Below are positions 8,628 to 17,473 of a DNA stretch of 21,097 nucleotides, piece after piece; position 1 is the first letter of the stretch, and each line of letters starts with the position of its first letter. Location of the stretch: positions 2,284,125 to 2,305,221 of the forward strand of contig BFEA01000202.1 of NCBI GenBank assembly GCA_003427395.1. The letters are read 5' to 3'. The notes below the pieces were generated by a model, which saw only the letters and a program-made list of their open reading frames with translations, was not told the DNA's origin and did no database searches. The position numbers were made by a program, and so were the translations under genes. Origin of the DNA: Chara braunii. Its lineage: Eukaryota > Streptophyta > Charophyceae > Charales > Characeae.

Positions 8628-10747
8628 ACAAAAGGGAATTATGTGGTCAGGGTCACCACACTTGAAACATTGGTAGGCCTTGCGACGGTCTTCCCTGACC
8701 TTCTCGTCTATACCCATTTCCTCCCAAGGTTTGCCTTCAGCTATCCATGGGTGTGCTAGGTATGGTCGCTATTTCCTACCTCTTTCTCTACCCCCTACGA
8801 AGGGAGAACGTACCACCTTGCAAGGGACCATAACCCCTACCTCCTGCGTAGTAGCTACCTTCGTCACCATCTCTCTGGCAGCAGGTACTCGACCTCCACC
8901 CCGTCCTCGGCCTCCTCTACCTCGGCCTCCTCTACCTTGACCTCTACCTTATCGCCCTTCCACACTGGTTGCAATTGCCGCATAGTCCCCTCCCCGGGCT
9001 ACTTGGTTGTTGTTATCCTCTCTTAATCCATGGTCCATCTAGTTGTATGGTAACAACTCTACACCTCCTTCTTCGAAGGTGACCAGCAAATTATCCTTAC
9101 CTTCTATACTGCCGATATGCAGATCCTTCCAGTAGTGGCAATAGTTTGTCTCTTGCAGACCCTGCATGGTCGACAACTGTCTTGCTAAACTTCTTATAAG
9201 TCATCCCCTCCTCCTTAGTGCGAGGATATAACTGGGTTTTGGGGGGCTCTGACACTGACTGGCAACTCTCTAGCAAAGTTATTAAGAAACTGAGCGGGGG
9301 TCAGCCCATGGTCCAGACATTGCAGCAGCTCGTCCATAGTGGCCTTGAGTGTCGACACACTCATTCACTTGCTGTCATTAGTGTTAAGGATGAGGTGCTC
9401 AGTACGGCGAACTAAGTTTTTATCCTTGAATCGGTTTTTCAAAACCTTAAAGAAGTCCTCAATCCTAGTGCGTTGTGAGTATTGCACCATCGAGGTGCAT
9501 ACGACCTTTTTCACTAGTGAAATAACAAAGCTTGTTGTGTCTCCCCCAAGTCATGAACTTGCCATAAGTACGCAGTTCCAATATGAAATCAACTGCGCAT
9601 ACAGGTATGTATCCATCGCCACCTCCGAGTGGAAAATGCTTCCTCCCTCTTCTTAGTGCATGTCAAAGGGACCTTAACGTTCATCTTTTCCCTTCGTTCT
9701 CCTCCCTCTGACTCGTCTTCTCCACCTTTTTTTCCTCCATCCTTCATGGGACGCTTTCCTTTCTTATCATCGCCATCATCTTCACCATCACCCCCACCAT
9801 CGCCACCTCCTAAGGCTCCAAACGGGATGGTGTTCTTCAATTTCTGGGTAAATCCGTCTGGTTGATGGGCGTAGTCAAGGATTCTTTTATCTACCATGTT
9901 GAAGGAAGCACAAAGGAAGTTGTTTCATGTGCCCTTGAACTCTTCCTGATGTCGCTCTACTTTCCCAATGGATCTTTTCAGCGCAACTAGTTCTTGGGTG
10001 GTGTGCCGCAGGGTGTCAGTAAGGTGGCCCAAACTTTCCTTAACTTCAACTTCTTTTCATTTCTATTCTTTCAACAGGGTCTGGAACCTTTCCCCTTCCT
10101 CCTCCAATCCCTTCTTCTCTTTATAGTCTCTGCCTTTTCTGCTAAACCAAACGCCGGTTAAGGGTGCTTCTCCTCTCCTCCAACAAAAGAAATATCTCGT
10201 CCTCATCTGCTGCAGATGCCATTTTGATGGTGAATCCATTTTTTTCTTGTTCTGTCTCATCTGGCATCTTTGTGGGAAACCCAAAATTTGCCACCCATTC
10301 TATATCTCAAACCTGTCGGAGCTTCAACTCACCTGCATGGCAGCTCTCAACCACTTCCTCCCCTTCTTGTCTAGTCCTTCTTCGTTACAGTACTACTCCT
10401 TCTTCTTCCCCGTCTTCTTCTTCCAACTCTGTTTTTAATTCTTTTTCTTCTTCTTCATCTCGTTCTCCATCTTCTTTCTTTCCTGCTCCTGTTTTTTCTT
10501 TGATCTCCTCCTCGTTCTTTCTCTTTTTCTCTTCCTTCTCTTTCTTCTTCTCAGCCAATTTACTATCAATTTCGGCTTGTTGTTCTGCTATGTATGGCAG
10601 TGTAGACCCACCAGACCACATGGTAACATTCATGCCGCAAGCCCAATGGAACCCTAACGAAAACAGGAAACAAAGGAGTGGACCCCATAGCACGGACAGG
10701 GTCACCATTGCGAACATTGGGTTGTCATCCATGGTTGCTGAAGGCAT
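8628..10747 (-). pseudogene. gag: Gag of element 1, degenerate, with zinc knuckle
   Basis: Read along the minus strand: an ORF of 120 codons (10747-10385) with a hydrophobic N-terminal stretch followed by a Lys/Glu-rich coiled coil; coiled-coil remnants to about 9930; a Gly/Asp/Lys-rich linker at about 9820-9700; capsid-like helices (e.g. ATMDELLQCLDHGLTPAQFL around 9270-9330); an Arg/Gly-rich run at about 8880-8945; and a CCHC knuckle CFKCGDPDHIIPFC at 8628-8669 (C-x2-C-x4-H-x4-C). Stops (e.g. within 10045-10065 and near 9910) and frameshifts are frequent. Gag would assemble the particle and the knuckle bind RNA. Domain identity is strong at the knuckle and only compositional elsewhere. Confidence 0.75.
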
Positions 10748-11484
10748 TAGTAGTTAGCCTCCACCTCCTCACCACGTATACCTCACCCTCAACACTTAAA
10801 CTCTCTAATCGAGATTGGAGTCTGACCTATTTGAGTTCTTCCCTCCCCACAGTGTCACTAGAGCTACCCTGTTAGGCTGGTGGCCAACCAACAGCTTAAG
10901 GTCAACCAATAAGGACCTCATGAATTCTTTAACGAGGACGTCATGCCCACCAGGACCTGAAGGCTCGCTCTCAAGACTTACAGCTCCTCACTGCGTCAAC
11001 ACCGGTTCGGTCGCATGCCGGTCAGTATCGGTCTTAGGGCTAGACGAGTTGTTTTTCGAGCGTTCGCCGCTCATGCCCTTGCTTCCTATGTTTCGGTGAT
11101 GCATCCAACTGCCGAGCTTCTATCCTAGACACAACCTACTTCATGCACATGTGTCTGACCAGATGCTGACTCAAGACAAAATCAGATATGTCACCAAGTG
11201 TTCTGTCCAGCAGCAGCAGCACCAAGATGTGGGAAGGTACCATAACACTCATTCATTCATTGAAGCATAGAAAAATGTAGGGCTTCAGGGGCCGATGCAC
11301 TTCACTTGTGAATATTCCTTCGATGAAGCTCCTCAGCACTCCTTGTATGGACGTACGTAATCATCCTCCCCCCAACCTGGCCACTCCTTCTTCGGCCTCC
11401 AGCCCAATTGTCAAACTCCAAATCCTGTCTCGCCGGCCTTACTCCTGCTAGTGTTCACCATCAACAGCGGATGCAGCAAGTACC
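10748..11484 (-). other. 5' leader of element 1
   Basis: Between the PBS and the first gag-like ATG (10747). No open frame with recognisable motifs; the plus-strand frames here (10678-11099) are antisense and lack family features. Nothing else seen. Confidence 0.5.
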
Positions 11485-11497
11485 GGTTCTGATACCA
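11485..11497 (-). other. Primer-binding site, initiator tRNA-Met type (element 1)
   Basis: The minus strand reads TGGTATCAGAACC, one or two changes from the common plant PBS, two bases after the terminal CA of the 5' LTR (+ 11500-11501). It confirms minus-strand orientation and the LTR edge. Confidence 0.85.
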
Positions 11498-11723
11498 ATT
11501 GCTTTGAGCCTCTCTGGTCGTCACCTTGAGAAAACACACACATTGAGAGATCACACGAGGTCCACACTGGAGACCAGAGATGCACAGCCCAGAATAGCGC
11601 AACTTAGAAATTCCAACAAATTATCATATTAAACAGTGAAGAGTTCCAGTCACCAAGCGCCCAACAGCGCAGGGTTCAGCAAACCATATTCAGCATCGGA
11701 GCATCCTCATCCAAGGTAGGTGA

Positions 11724-11728
<5 letters not shown>

Positions 11729-11798
<70 letters not shown>
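11729..11798. repeat. (CT)n microsatellite inside the 5' LTR
   Basis: 35 uninterrupted CT units at the position equivalent to the ~81-unit tract in the 3' LTR. The two tracts began identical at insertion, so the length difference arose later (or is partly an assembly effect in the longer one). Confidence 0.95.
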
Positions 11799-11802
<4 letters not shown>

Positions 11803-12002
11803 GAAGATCTTGACTCTGGATACATCCGCTACTACTCAGCTCCATCCCCTACTACCAGTTGTGCGGCTATGGCCACCTTCCTTCCTCAGCGCTGCCCAGC
11901 CAGGGCTCTCGTGCATGCCTCTTGCGGACAGCGCACACGCGCTTCAGCAACACTCCACAGTTCTCATGAGTGAGCAATCTGTCTGAAATGTGGCTGGCCA
12001 GT

Positions 12003-12011
12003 CCTTATATT
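12003..12011 (-). promoter_or_regulatory. TATA-like element, 5' LTR of element 1
   Basis: AATATAAGG on the minus strand, conserved in both LTRs with flanking sequence (GGCCAGTCCTTATATTGACT on +). It lies about 135 bp downstream (sense) of the 20-bp array. Transcription would start roughly 30 bp further on, near 11975; this is inferred. Confidence 0.5.
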
Positions 12012-12144
12012 GACTTGGACTGAGCTTGGACTCGTCCCAGCCTCTGTTTCCTTTGGCTTGACTTGGACCTGGTACCACATGCCCACGGCCTGTTTGCTTC
12101 AGAACCCTTAATTTTCCTTGGTGTGCTGCTGCTTGGGCCTGTGA

Positions 12145-12326
12145 GTCACGACTTTTCATCTCTGGAATATGCCCCTTTGTATGTGAGACATGACCTTTGC
12201 CTGTAGGATATGTCCTTTGACTTCCGGATGTGACTTTGCCTATTGGTCGTTACCCTTGCCTGTGGAATATGACTTTTGACTGCGAGATGTAACCTTTGCC
12301 TATGGAATGTCACTTTTGCCTCTGGG
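12145..12326 (-). repeat. 20-bp tandem array in U3 (about 9 units), 5' LTR copy
   Basis: Counterpart of the array at 4687-4866, with the same order of units and small indels (one base lost near 12232, one gained near 12180). Its retention in both LTRs shows it belongs to the family's U3. Confidence 0.75.
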
Positions 12327-12448
12327 ATGTGATTGCTGAGCTCTGGGGCACCAAACTTCGCTTTTCTGAAACTGGCCAACTTGGCCCCTCTTGGCCTGAG
12401 ACTTTTGACCCTGAGATTCGGATTTGGGGTCGGCATCGTGGAATGCCA

Positions 12449-12779
12449 TTCAACTACCATAGATGGAAGAGAGAGGATACGAAAAACAGGAATTCAGCTG
12501 CAAACGCAGTGGTCTTAGGCTTTGTCAATAACCAGAGCCTTGAACTAAAGATGCTGCCCAAATTTCACAACACTTGATTGGTACTAGCTGCTGTACTAAG
12601 GCAACTGTGTTTTGATCTGTCAGATGATGTAAGCCAAATGGTTTTCACCTTCGTGGTAGCAGATGCAGATCCCAGGGCTCGATCCCTAGATGTTGCATAC
12701 TATAACGTGCAGACCAGAACAAGAACCGACCTCTCAATGCAAAGTACAAGATGGCGCAAACGGAAGACTTAGATACCAA
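12449..12779. other. Unassigned spacer between element 1 and the LTR of element 2
   Basis: No coding motif. The minus strand at 12769-12778 reads TTGGTATCTAAG-like sequence, matching a tRNA-Met PBS in 9 of 11 positions and placed one base after a CA (+ 12780-12781). If real, this stretch is the leader of another retroelement copy cut off by element 1; otherwise it is ordinary flanking DNA. Confidence 0.35.
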
Positions 12780-13281
12780 TGATCCGATCAATCAACGTTG
12801 CAATGCAGTCCATAACATACATCATCATCATCATCCTTGAGTGTGAAAGGGGTCTGGCGCTTCACACAGGAAGATTGCGCCAGCCCCACACATACACAGA
12901 CGAAGATGAGGGGGGTTAGACGAAGAGGAGGGACAGATGGGAATGTCGTCAACACCAAGTCTTCGGCACAGGCCCAAATAGTCCCTCGTCAAAATGTCTG
13001 AATCCAAATGTCGAGTCTGTATCCAATGTCGTCAAGTCTCAAGTCATATCTCTCTCTCGTAGTCCACAGATACTGAGAAGTAGGCAGCGAGAGGGGAAGA
13101 AGAGATGGTGGACTTAGAAGAGGAAGAAGAAGAACTCTCTCTCTCTCTCAGTCCAGTACTAACCTGTGAAGGTGGCGCTGTGATGCAGGTACCTCGAAGA
13201 TGGAGCTGGAGCGATGGCGCCACAGGTAAGTACTACTGGCCTCCGCCAGTCACCTCTGTCCCATATCACTACTACTACTAC

Positions 13282-13337
13282 TATAGCGCCCAGCGCTGAA
13301 GACTACAGCTATGGCGCCCAACGCTGAAGACTACACT
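13282..13337. repeat. Two tandem 28-bp repeats in the LTR of element 2
   Basis: Units start TATAGCGCCCAGCGCTGAAG (13282) and TATGGCGCCCAACGCTGAAG (13310) and both continue with ACTACA. A weaker partial copy of the GAAGACTACA end occurs near 13390. GCGCT/AGCGC self-complementarity is notable. Confidence 0.8.
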
Positions 13338-13617
13338 AGCGCTAAGCTACCCTGGGCAGCGCTCCTCCTGAGTGCTGCTCCGCTATCTTGAAGACTACAC
13401 CTGACTACTGTCTGACTACCTACCCGTGAAGTGCCTAGGACAGTCCTATGTACTACTCGGGTGTGTGCCTCCTGACTCGTGCGAGCAGTCCAGGAGGCTG
13501 CTCTTGCCAATGCCGAGGGGAGGCAGGGGCTGCAGCTGCAGCTCCTGCTCAAGCTCGTGAGGAACAGGCTATTTCTGGCCTGTTCCGCATCCCTGTTTAC
13601 GTGCCTGAGTCTTAGGG

Positions 13618-13840
13618 GTAGGTCGAAACAATGAGGGCCTTAAAATGGCCCTCCGTTTCAGGCTGAAAAAACTCTGAGTCTGAAGGACCCAGAAATAGGC
13701 TGAAGCGAAGTAGGGCCTGCAGGCCCTCGTTTTTCAGCTTTCTGGCTGAAACGACCGGGGCCTGTAAGCCCTAAGTTTTAGGCTTTTAGGCTGAATGTCC
13801 GGGACTGGCCCTGCAGGGCCCGTGTGGCTACGCAGTATGC
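13618..13840. repeat. Array of ~45-bp palindrome-bearing repeats at the U3 start
   Basis: Four or five degenerate units, each opening with GGCTGAA (or GGTCGAA) and most holding a GC-rich palindrome: GAGGGCC-7-GGCCCTC at 13633-13653, GGGCCTGCAGGCCC at 13713-13726, an imperfect GGGCCTGTAAGCCC at about 13756-13769, and GGCCCTGCAGGGCC at 13807-13820. It lies directly inside the outer end of the LTR (U3 on the sense strand). Possible roles are protein-binding sites or structured transcript in the 3' end; not testable here. Confidence 0.7.
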
Positions 13841-13844
13841 CACA

Positions 13845-13857
13845 CCCCCCCCTCCTT
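13845..13857 (-). other. Polypurine tract of element 2
   Basis: The minus strand reads AAGGAGGGGGGGG, all purine, ending at the LTR start and 12 bases after the pol stop codon (13870-13872). Confidence 0.85.
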
Positions 13858-13869
13858 GAAGAACCGAGC

Positions 13870-15947
13870 TTACCTGCGAGGGCGAAGCTGTCTGTCTGAG
13901 GGAGGGACCACAGTCCGGGTGGGAGGGGCTGGTCGTGAAGCTTCCTGAGCTAACCTCCGCTTTTCATAATGCGCGTAGATCAGCGGTGCGGATGCTTTCA
14001 AATCTGCGCCTGAAATNCACNGAGTGTCGTCGCGATCGCATGCTTTGAATGTGACTTTGTACTGCCGCAGCTTGCTGCCGTACTTGCGATCGGAGATGAC
14101 GCGGTCAACTTCCTGATGACCATCCATAGAGGAGGGAAGGTCCTGCGATCGTCGGCCCGGAAAGTCGTCGCTCTTGGCTGGCGTGTATGTTGCCTGCTTC
14201 GAGGCGTGGAAGACCGGATGGAGATGTTCTGGAATGTTGATCACAAATGAAGGGCCATCGGGCTCATCGCCCGCGGCTGCTGTCACAGACCAAGGTCCAA
14301 ACCACTTGGGAAGCAGTTTGCGTGAAACATCCTGTTCCAGTGCAAACTCTTCCGCAGAGACCCAAACCAGATCACCGGCGCGGATGGGACATGGTACGCG
14401 ACGCCTGTTGGCTTGCTGCTGCATGCGGACTTGAGCCTTTTGCATATTTGCGCGGGCTTGAGTCAGCAATTCCCTGTACTTCCGGACGGAAGTGGGAGAG
14501 CAGGCAGCGTCAATGTCGGCTGGTCGAGGGAGGAGAAGGTCGGCGAAGATACGGCCTTTCCATCCACCGTGGTGCAACTCGAATGGAGTCAAGCCGATCG
14601 CCGGGTGCACCGAAGTGTTGTAGGCGAACTCGATGTCGGGGAGGCGGTCAACCCAATCTTTCTGGTCCGGACGGATGAGCGTACGAAGCATCATTTGAGC
14701 GGTTTGATGTGCCCGCTCCGACTGCCCGTGTGTCTGAGGATGTCGAGCCGAACTTGGTTTCATTGTTGTGTCGGACTCCTGCATGAGAGCAGTCCAAAAC
14801 GCCGACATGAAACGAGTGTCGCGGTCGATGACAATGTCTTTTGGTACATCGTGGCCACAAATCCAACCAGTGTGTAGGAGGTGTGCCAGCTCTGGAGCCG
14901 TGGAGTAGTACTTGCAAGGGAGAAAACGCGCGTACTTACTCAATCGGTCCACAACCGTGAGGATGCCGTCGTGCTCGAGCCGGTCGCGAGGAAACGGACC
15001 GGTGACGTCCATGGCAATGGAGAGACCGGGTTCCCGTGGGATAGGCATCGGGTGTAACTCGCCATAGGGATTCCGGTTGCGGGGTTTGCTGCGTCGGCAA
15101 ACTTCGCATGAGTCGCAATACCGAGTGACATCGGTAATGAGGTCAGGCCATCGGAATCGCTGTCGAAGCCGTGCAATAGTGTGGTTGACTCCGAAATGGA
15201 CGGCGAGTCGCGAATCATGATACTCGCCGAGGAGGCGAGTCGGAAGACGACGGTCGCATGGGACACATAGTAAGTCCTTGCCTCTCGAGTGGAGGAGCAA
15301 GTACCCATCGGCAATGCGGTAATGGCTGGCCGGCGGGTGATCCGAAGATAGCTGTGCATAGAGCGTGCCGAAGTCCAGATCAGACTGATATGCCCGGATG
15401 AAGTATCGCTGAAGCTCCTCGTCGAATGCGAAGGCATGATGTGTCATAGCGCAAAGATCAGGTCTTCGCGAGAGTGTATCTGCTACGCGATTGGAGAGGT
15501 CGGGGACATGTTTCGGTGTGAAGTCAAATTGGTCGATGAAGTACATCCATCGTCCGATCGTGCTGCTCACCGTGTCCTGCGTCTTGTAGTAGGTCAATGG
15601 ATTGTTGTCTGTGACCCATGTGAACCTACGACGCCCAAGGAGGAAGTGCCGCCAGCGCTTGAGAGCCATCGCGAATGCGAGCAGCTCCTTCTTCCTTGCA
15701 TCATCAAGCGAGTTGATGGGTGGCACTTTGTGGCTGAAATACTCCACAGGGTGCCAGTCGTCGCCGTCGTGCTGTTCCAAGACTGCCCCAATGCCATAGC
15801 CGGAAGCGTCCGTAGTCACTCGCGTCGGCAGGGTGGGGTCATAGATGCTAAGGACGGGTGCCATGAGCATAGCCGTCTTAAGTGCTTGGAGTGACCGGCG
15901 TGCGTCGTCATCGAATACGAATGGCACCTTTGGCGACTGTAACCTCG
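13870..15947 (-). CDS. pol: Pol C-terminal part of element 2: RNase H, integrase, chromodomain-like tail
   Basis: An ATG at 15927 opens 685 codons, but the homologous frame continues to 15947 (TRLQSPK before it), so the ATG is not a natural start: this is the 3' part of pol cut off by the inversion. RNase H has D40 (TTDASGYGIG), E81 (KKELLAFA) and D107 (VTDNNPL). Integrase has a zinc site H237, H244, C274, C277, and a core D307 (AMDVTG), D368 (VIDRDTRF), E404 (GQSERAH), a DD35E spacing, all intact. The GPY/F-type module is KLLPKWFGPW (538-547); the chromodomain-like segment is about 605-658 (EVDRVISDRKYG, QYKVTFKA). Two Ns (14017, 14021) fall in codons CNG TGN at residues 636-637. It ends RPRR-stop, 12 bp before the PPT. 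Confidence 0.93.
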
Positions 15948-17473
15948 TAGTACCAGCTCCATTGATGGACGCCGAAGTAGAGGTAGTCGAAATTCACGCT
16001 TACATTGCGAAGATCGACCGTGAGTTCAAGACGCAACGGTACGACGACATCGACGCACCATTGCTATATGTACGCATTCAGATCGGAGAGGCGACCTGCA
16101 ACGCCTTGATCGATTGCGGAGCATCTCGCAACTACATCAGCCAGGATTTCATGGTACGTGCCGGCCTTGGCCCACGTGTCCGGAGGAAGCCCCAGCCGAC
16201 GCAAGTCACATTGGCGGACGGTCACACGCACAAGTCAATCGACCAGTGCATTGACGACGTCCCAGTGTACTTTGCCCCTCACGCAAGTGAGGCGGTGTCC
16301 TTTGATATTCTGGACACCGAATTCGACATGATCTTGGGCATATCATGGCTGCGAAGCAAGGATCACCCGGTGAACTTCTTCAACCGCACCGTTCACGTTC
16401 GTGATCGAAACGGAGTATTAGTTCCATGCACGGTGCCTCTTCCTCACCCTTCGATTAGCTGCCACGTGGTATCCGCCGCAAGCATGCGAGCTTCCATCAT
16501 CAGAGACGACATCGAGGAGATGGGGGTGTGTTTTCTCCACGCCCTCCCGCCCCGAGACGCTTCATCGACGGACTCATCTTCGGATCCACGCATCACCGAG
16601 CTTCTCGACGCCTACAGTGACGTGTTCGAAGGCCCGCACGGAGTAGTACCGGATCGACCCATCCGCCACGAGATCATCCTCGAGGACGGGGCCGTACCTG
16701 CGCGCGGTTGCATCTACCGAATGAGCGAGGAAGAGTTAAGTGTGCTTCGGGCACAACTCTACGACCTTTTGGAGAAAGGCTGGATTCGGGCTAGCTCACC
16801 GCTATACGGTGCTCCTGTTCTCTTCGTCCGGAAGAAGAACAAGGACCTCCGGTTGTGCATCGACTATCGCAAGCTCAACGCGCAGACGATCAGGAACGCC
16901 GGCCCTCTCCCATGCATCGATGACCTTCTCGAGCGATTGGGCGGCGCCCAGTTCTTCTCTAAGCTGGATCTCAAGTCAGGGTACCACCAACTCGAGATTC
17001 GCGAGGAGGATCGCTACCAGACCGCGTTCAAGACACGGTATGGGCATTTTGAATGGCTGGTCATGCCATTTGGCCTTACGAATGCCCCGACCACTTTCCA
17101 GGCGGCTATGACAACGGAGTTCCGACAGATGCTGGATCGTTTTGTACTCATCTACCTCGACGACATCTTGGTGTACAGTCGCAGTTTGGACGAGCATGTG
17201 GAACACCTGCGCACCGTTTTGGAGCGGCTACGACAAGCCAAGTACAAAGCAAACCGCGACAAGTGCGAGTTCGCACAGCAGGAGCTGGAGTACTTGGGAC
17301 ACTATGTCACGCCGCAAGGCATCCGTCCGCTTGCGGACAAGATCGAGGCCCTACGAGTATGGCCCGAGCCCACCAACACCACGGACGTTCGTTCATTCAT
17401 GAGGTTGGCGGGCTACTACCAGCGATTCATCACCAGATACTCCAGGATTGTTGCACCTATAGTGTGCAAGTAG
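15845..17473 (+). CDS. pol: Protease-reverse transcriptase block of element 2, in inverted orientation
   Basis: A 542-codon ORF on the strand opposite to the rest of the element. Residues 1-35 (15845-15949) are only the antisense of the RNase H region and supply an accidental ATG; the last four residues are also past or at the junction. The true block is 15948-17459. Protease: active site LIDCGASRNYIS with D90 (Cys in the DSG position, seen in other plant Ty3/gypsy proteases) and MILGISW near 162-168. RT: RHEIILEDGAVPARG, LEKGWIRASSPLYGAPVLFVRKK, LCIDYRKLNAQT, FSKLDLKSGYHQ, FGLTNAPTTFQ, YLDD at 437-440, YLGHYVTPQGI and RLAGYYQRF. No internal stop or frameshift is seen and the catalytic residues are present. 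In this orientation it cannot be translated with gag or integrase. Confidence 0.93.
   Translation: MLRTGAMSIAVLSAWSDRRASSSNTNGTFGDCNLVVPAPLMDAEVEVVEIHAYIAKIDREFKTQRYDDIDAPLLYVRIQIGEATCNALIDCGASRNYISQDFMVRAGLGPRVRRKPQPTQVTLADGHTHKSIDQCIDDVPVYFAPHASEAVSFDILDTEFDMILGISWLRSKDHPVNFFNRTVHVRDRNGVLVPCTVPLPHPSISCHVVSAASMRASIIRDDIEEMGVCFLHALPPRDASSTDSSSDPRITELLDAYSDVFEGPHGVVPDRPIRHEIILEDGAVPARGCIYRMSEEELSVLRAQLYDLLEKGWIRASSPLYGAPVLFVRKKNKDLRLCIDYRKLNAQTIRNAGPLPCIDDLLERLGGAQFFSKLDLKSGYHQLEIREEDRYQTAFKTRYGHFEWLVMPFGLTNAPTTFQAAMTTEFRQMLDRFVLIYLDDILVYSRSLDEHVEHLRTVLERLRQAKYKANRDKCEFAQQELEYLGHYVTPQGIRPLADKIEALRVWPEPTNTTDVRSFMRLAGYYQRFITRYSRIVAPIVCK
15948..17459 (+). other. Inverted segment, 1512 bp, protease-RT of element 2
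   Basis: Left junction (+): CTGTAACCTCG then TAGTACC. Right junction: GCACCTA then TAGTGTGC. The segment begins TAG and ends CTA. Turning it round would join codons CAC-ACT to ATA-GTA-CCA and CCT to ACG-AGG with no base lost, in one continuous frame (1512 = 3 x 504). The neighbours support this: the minus-strand frame above ends in LRDYLHT, the normal lead-in to this protease, and that below starts TRLQSPK, the normal follow-on to RIVAP. Direct sequence observation; mechanism unknown. Confidence 0.9.

Larger units (their letters stand above)
3854..12448 (-). mobile_element. Ty3/gypsy (chromovirus-like) LTR retrotransposon, element 1, degenerate
   Basis: On the minus strand the order is 5' LTR (11500-12448), PBS (11485-11497), leader, gag with zinc knuckle, protease, RT, RNase H, integrase, GPY/F and chromodomain-like tail, PPT (about 5009-5020), 3' LTR (3854-5008). 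Integrase after RNase H identifies Ty3/gypsy, and the tail identifies the chromovirus branch. Stops and frameshifts occur in every domain, so it is not autonomous. In the 80 positions just after the CT tract (4321-4400 versus 11803-11882) I count 6 LTR-LTR differences, which with indels suggests an old insertion. No target duplication is visible: the 5-bp flanks are GACCG at 3849-3853 and TTCAA at 12449-12453. Confidence 0.9.
11500..12448 (-). repeat. 5' LTR of element 1
   Basis: 949 bp. On the minus strand it starts TGGCATTCC and ends CTCAAAGCA, giving the canonical TG...CA ends. It is homologous throughout to 3854-5008. Predicted layout on the sense strand: U3 with the 20-bp array (12145-12326), TATA-like site (12003-12011), then R/U5 with a GA tract ((CT)35 on + at 11729-11798), then the PBS. 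The U3/R boundary is not visible directly. Confidence 0.92.
12780..13844 (-). repeat. 3' LTR of element 2 (low end tentative)
   Basis: The high end is fixed by the PPT at 13845-13857, after which the minus strand starts TGTGGCATAC (start could be 2 bases further in). The low end at 12780 is tentative, based on a terminal CA next to a PBS-like sequence. The interior carries two 28-bp repeats (13282-13337), an array of palindrome-bearing repeats (about 13618-13840), and CACAGGTAAGT at 13221-13231. No matching 5' LTR is found before 21097, so the partner is probably outside the window. Confidence 0.6.

Noticed and set aside
10164-10757. 197-codon plus-strand ORF rich in Ser/Phe
   Set aside because: It is the antisense of the Lys/Glu-rich gag coiled coil of element 1, with no family motif.
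14174-15894. Plus-strand ORFs of 86-154 codons opposite the integrase region
   Set aside because: They are shadows of a strongly conserved minus-strand pol frame; their sequences show no motif.
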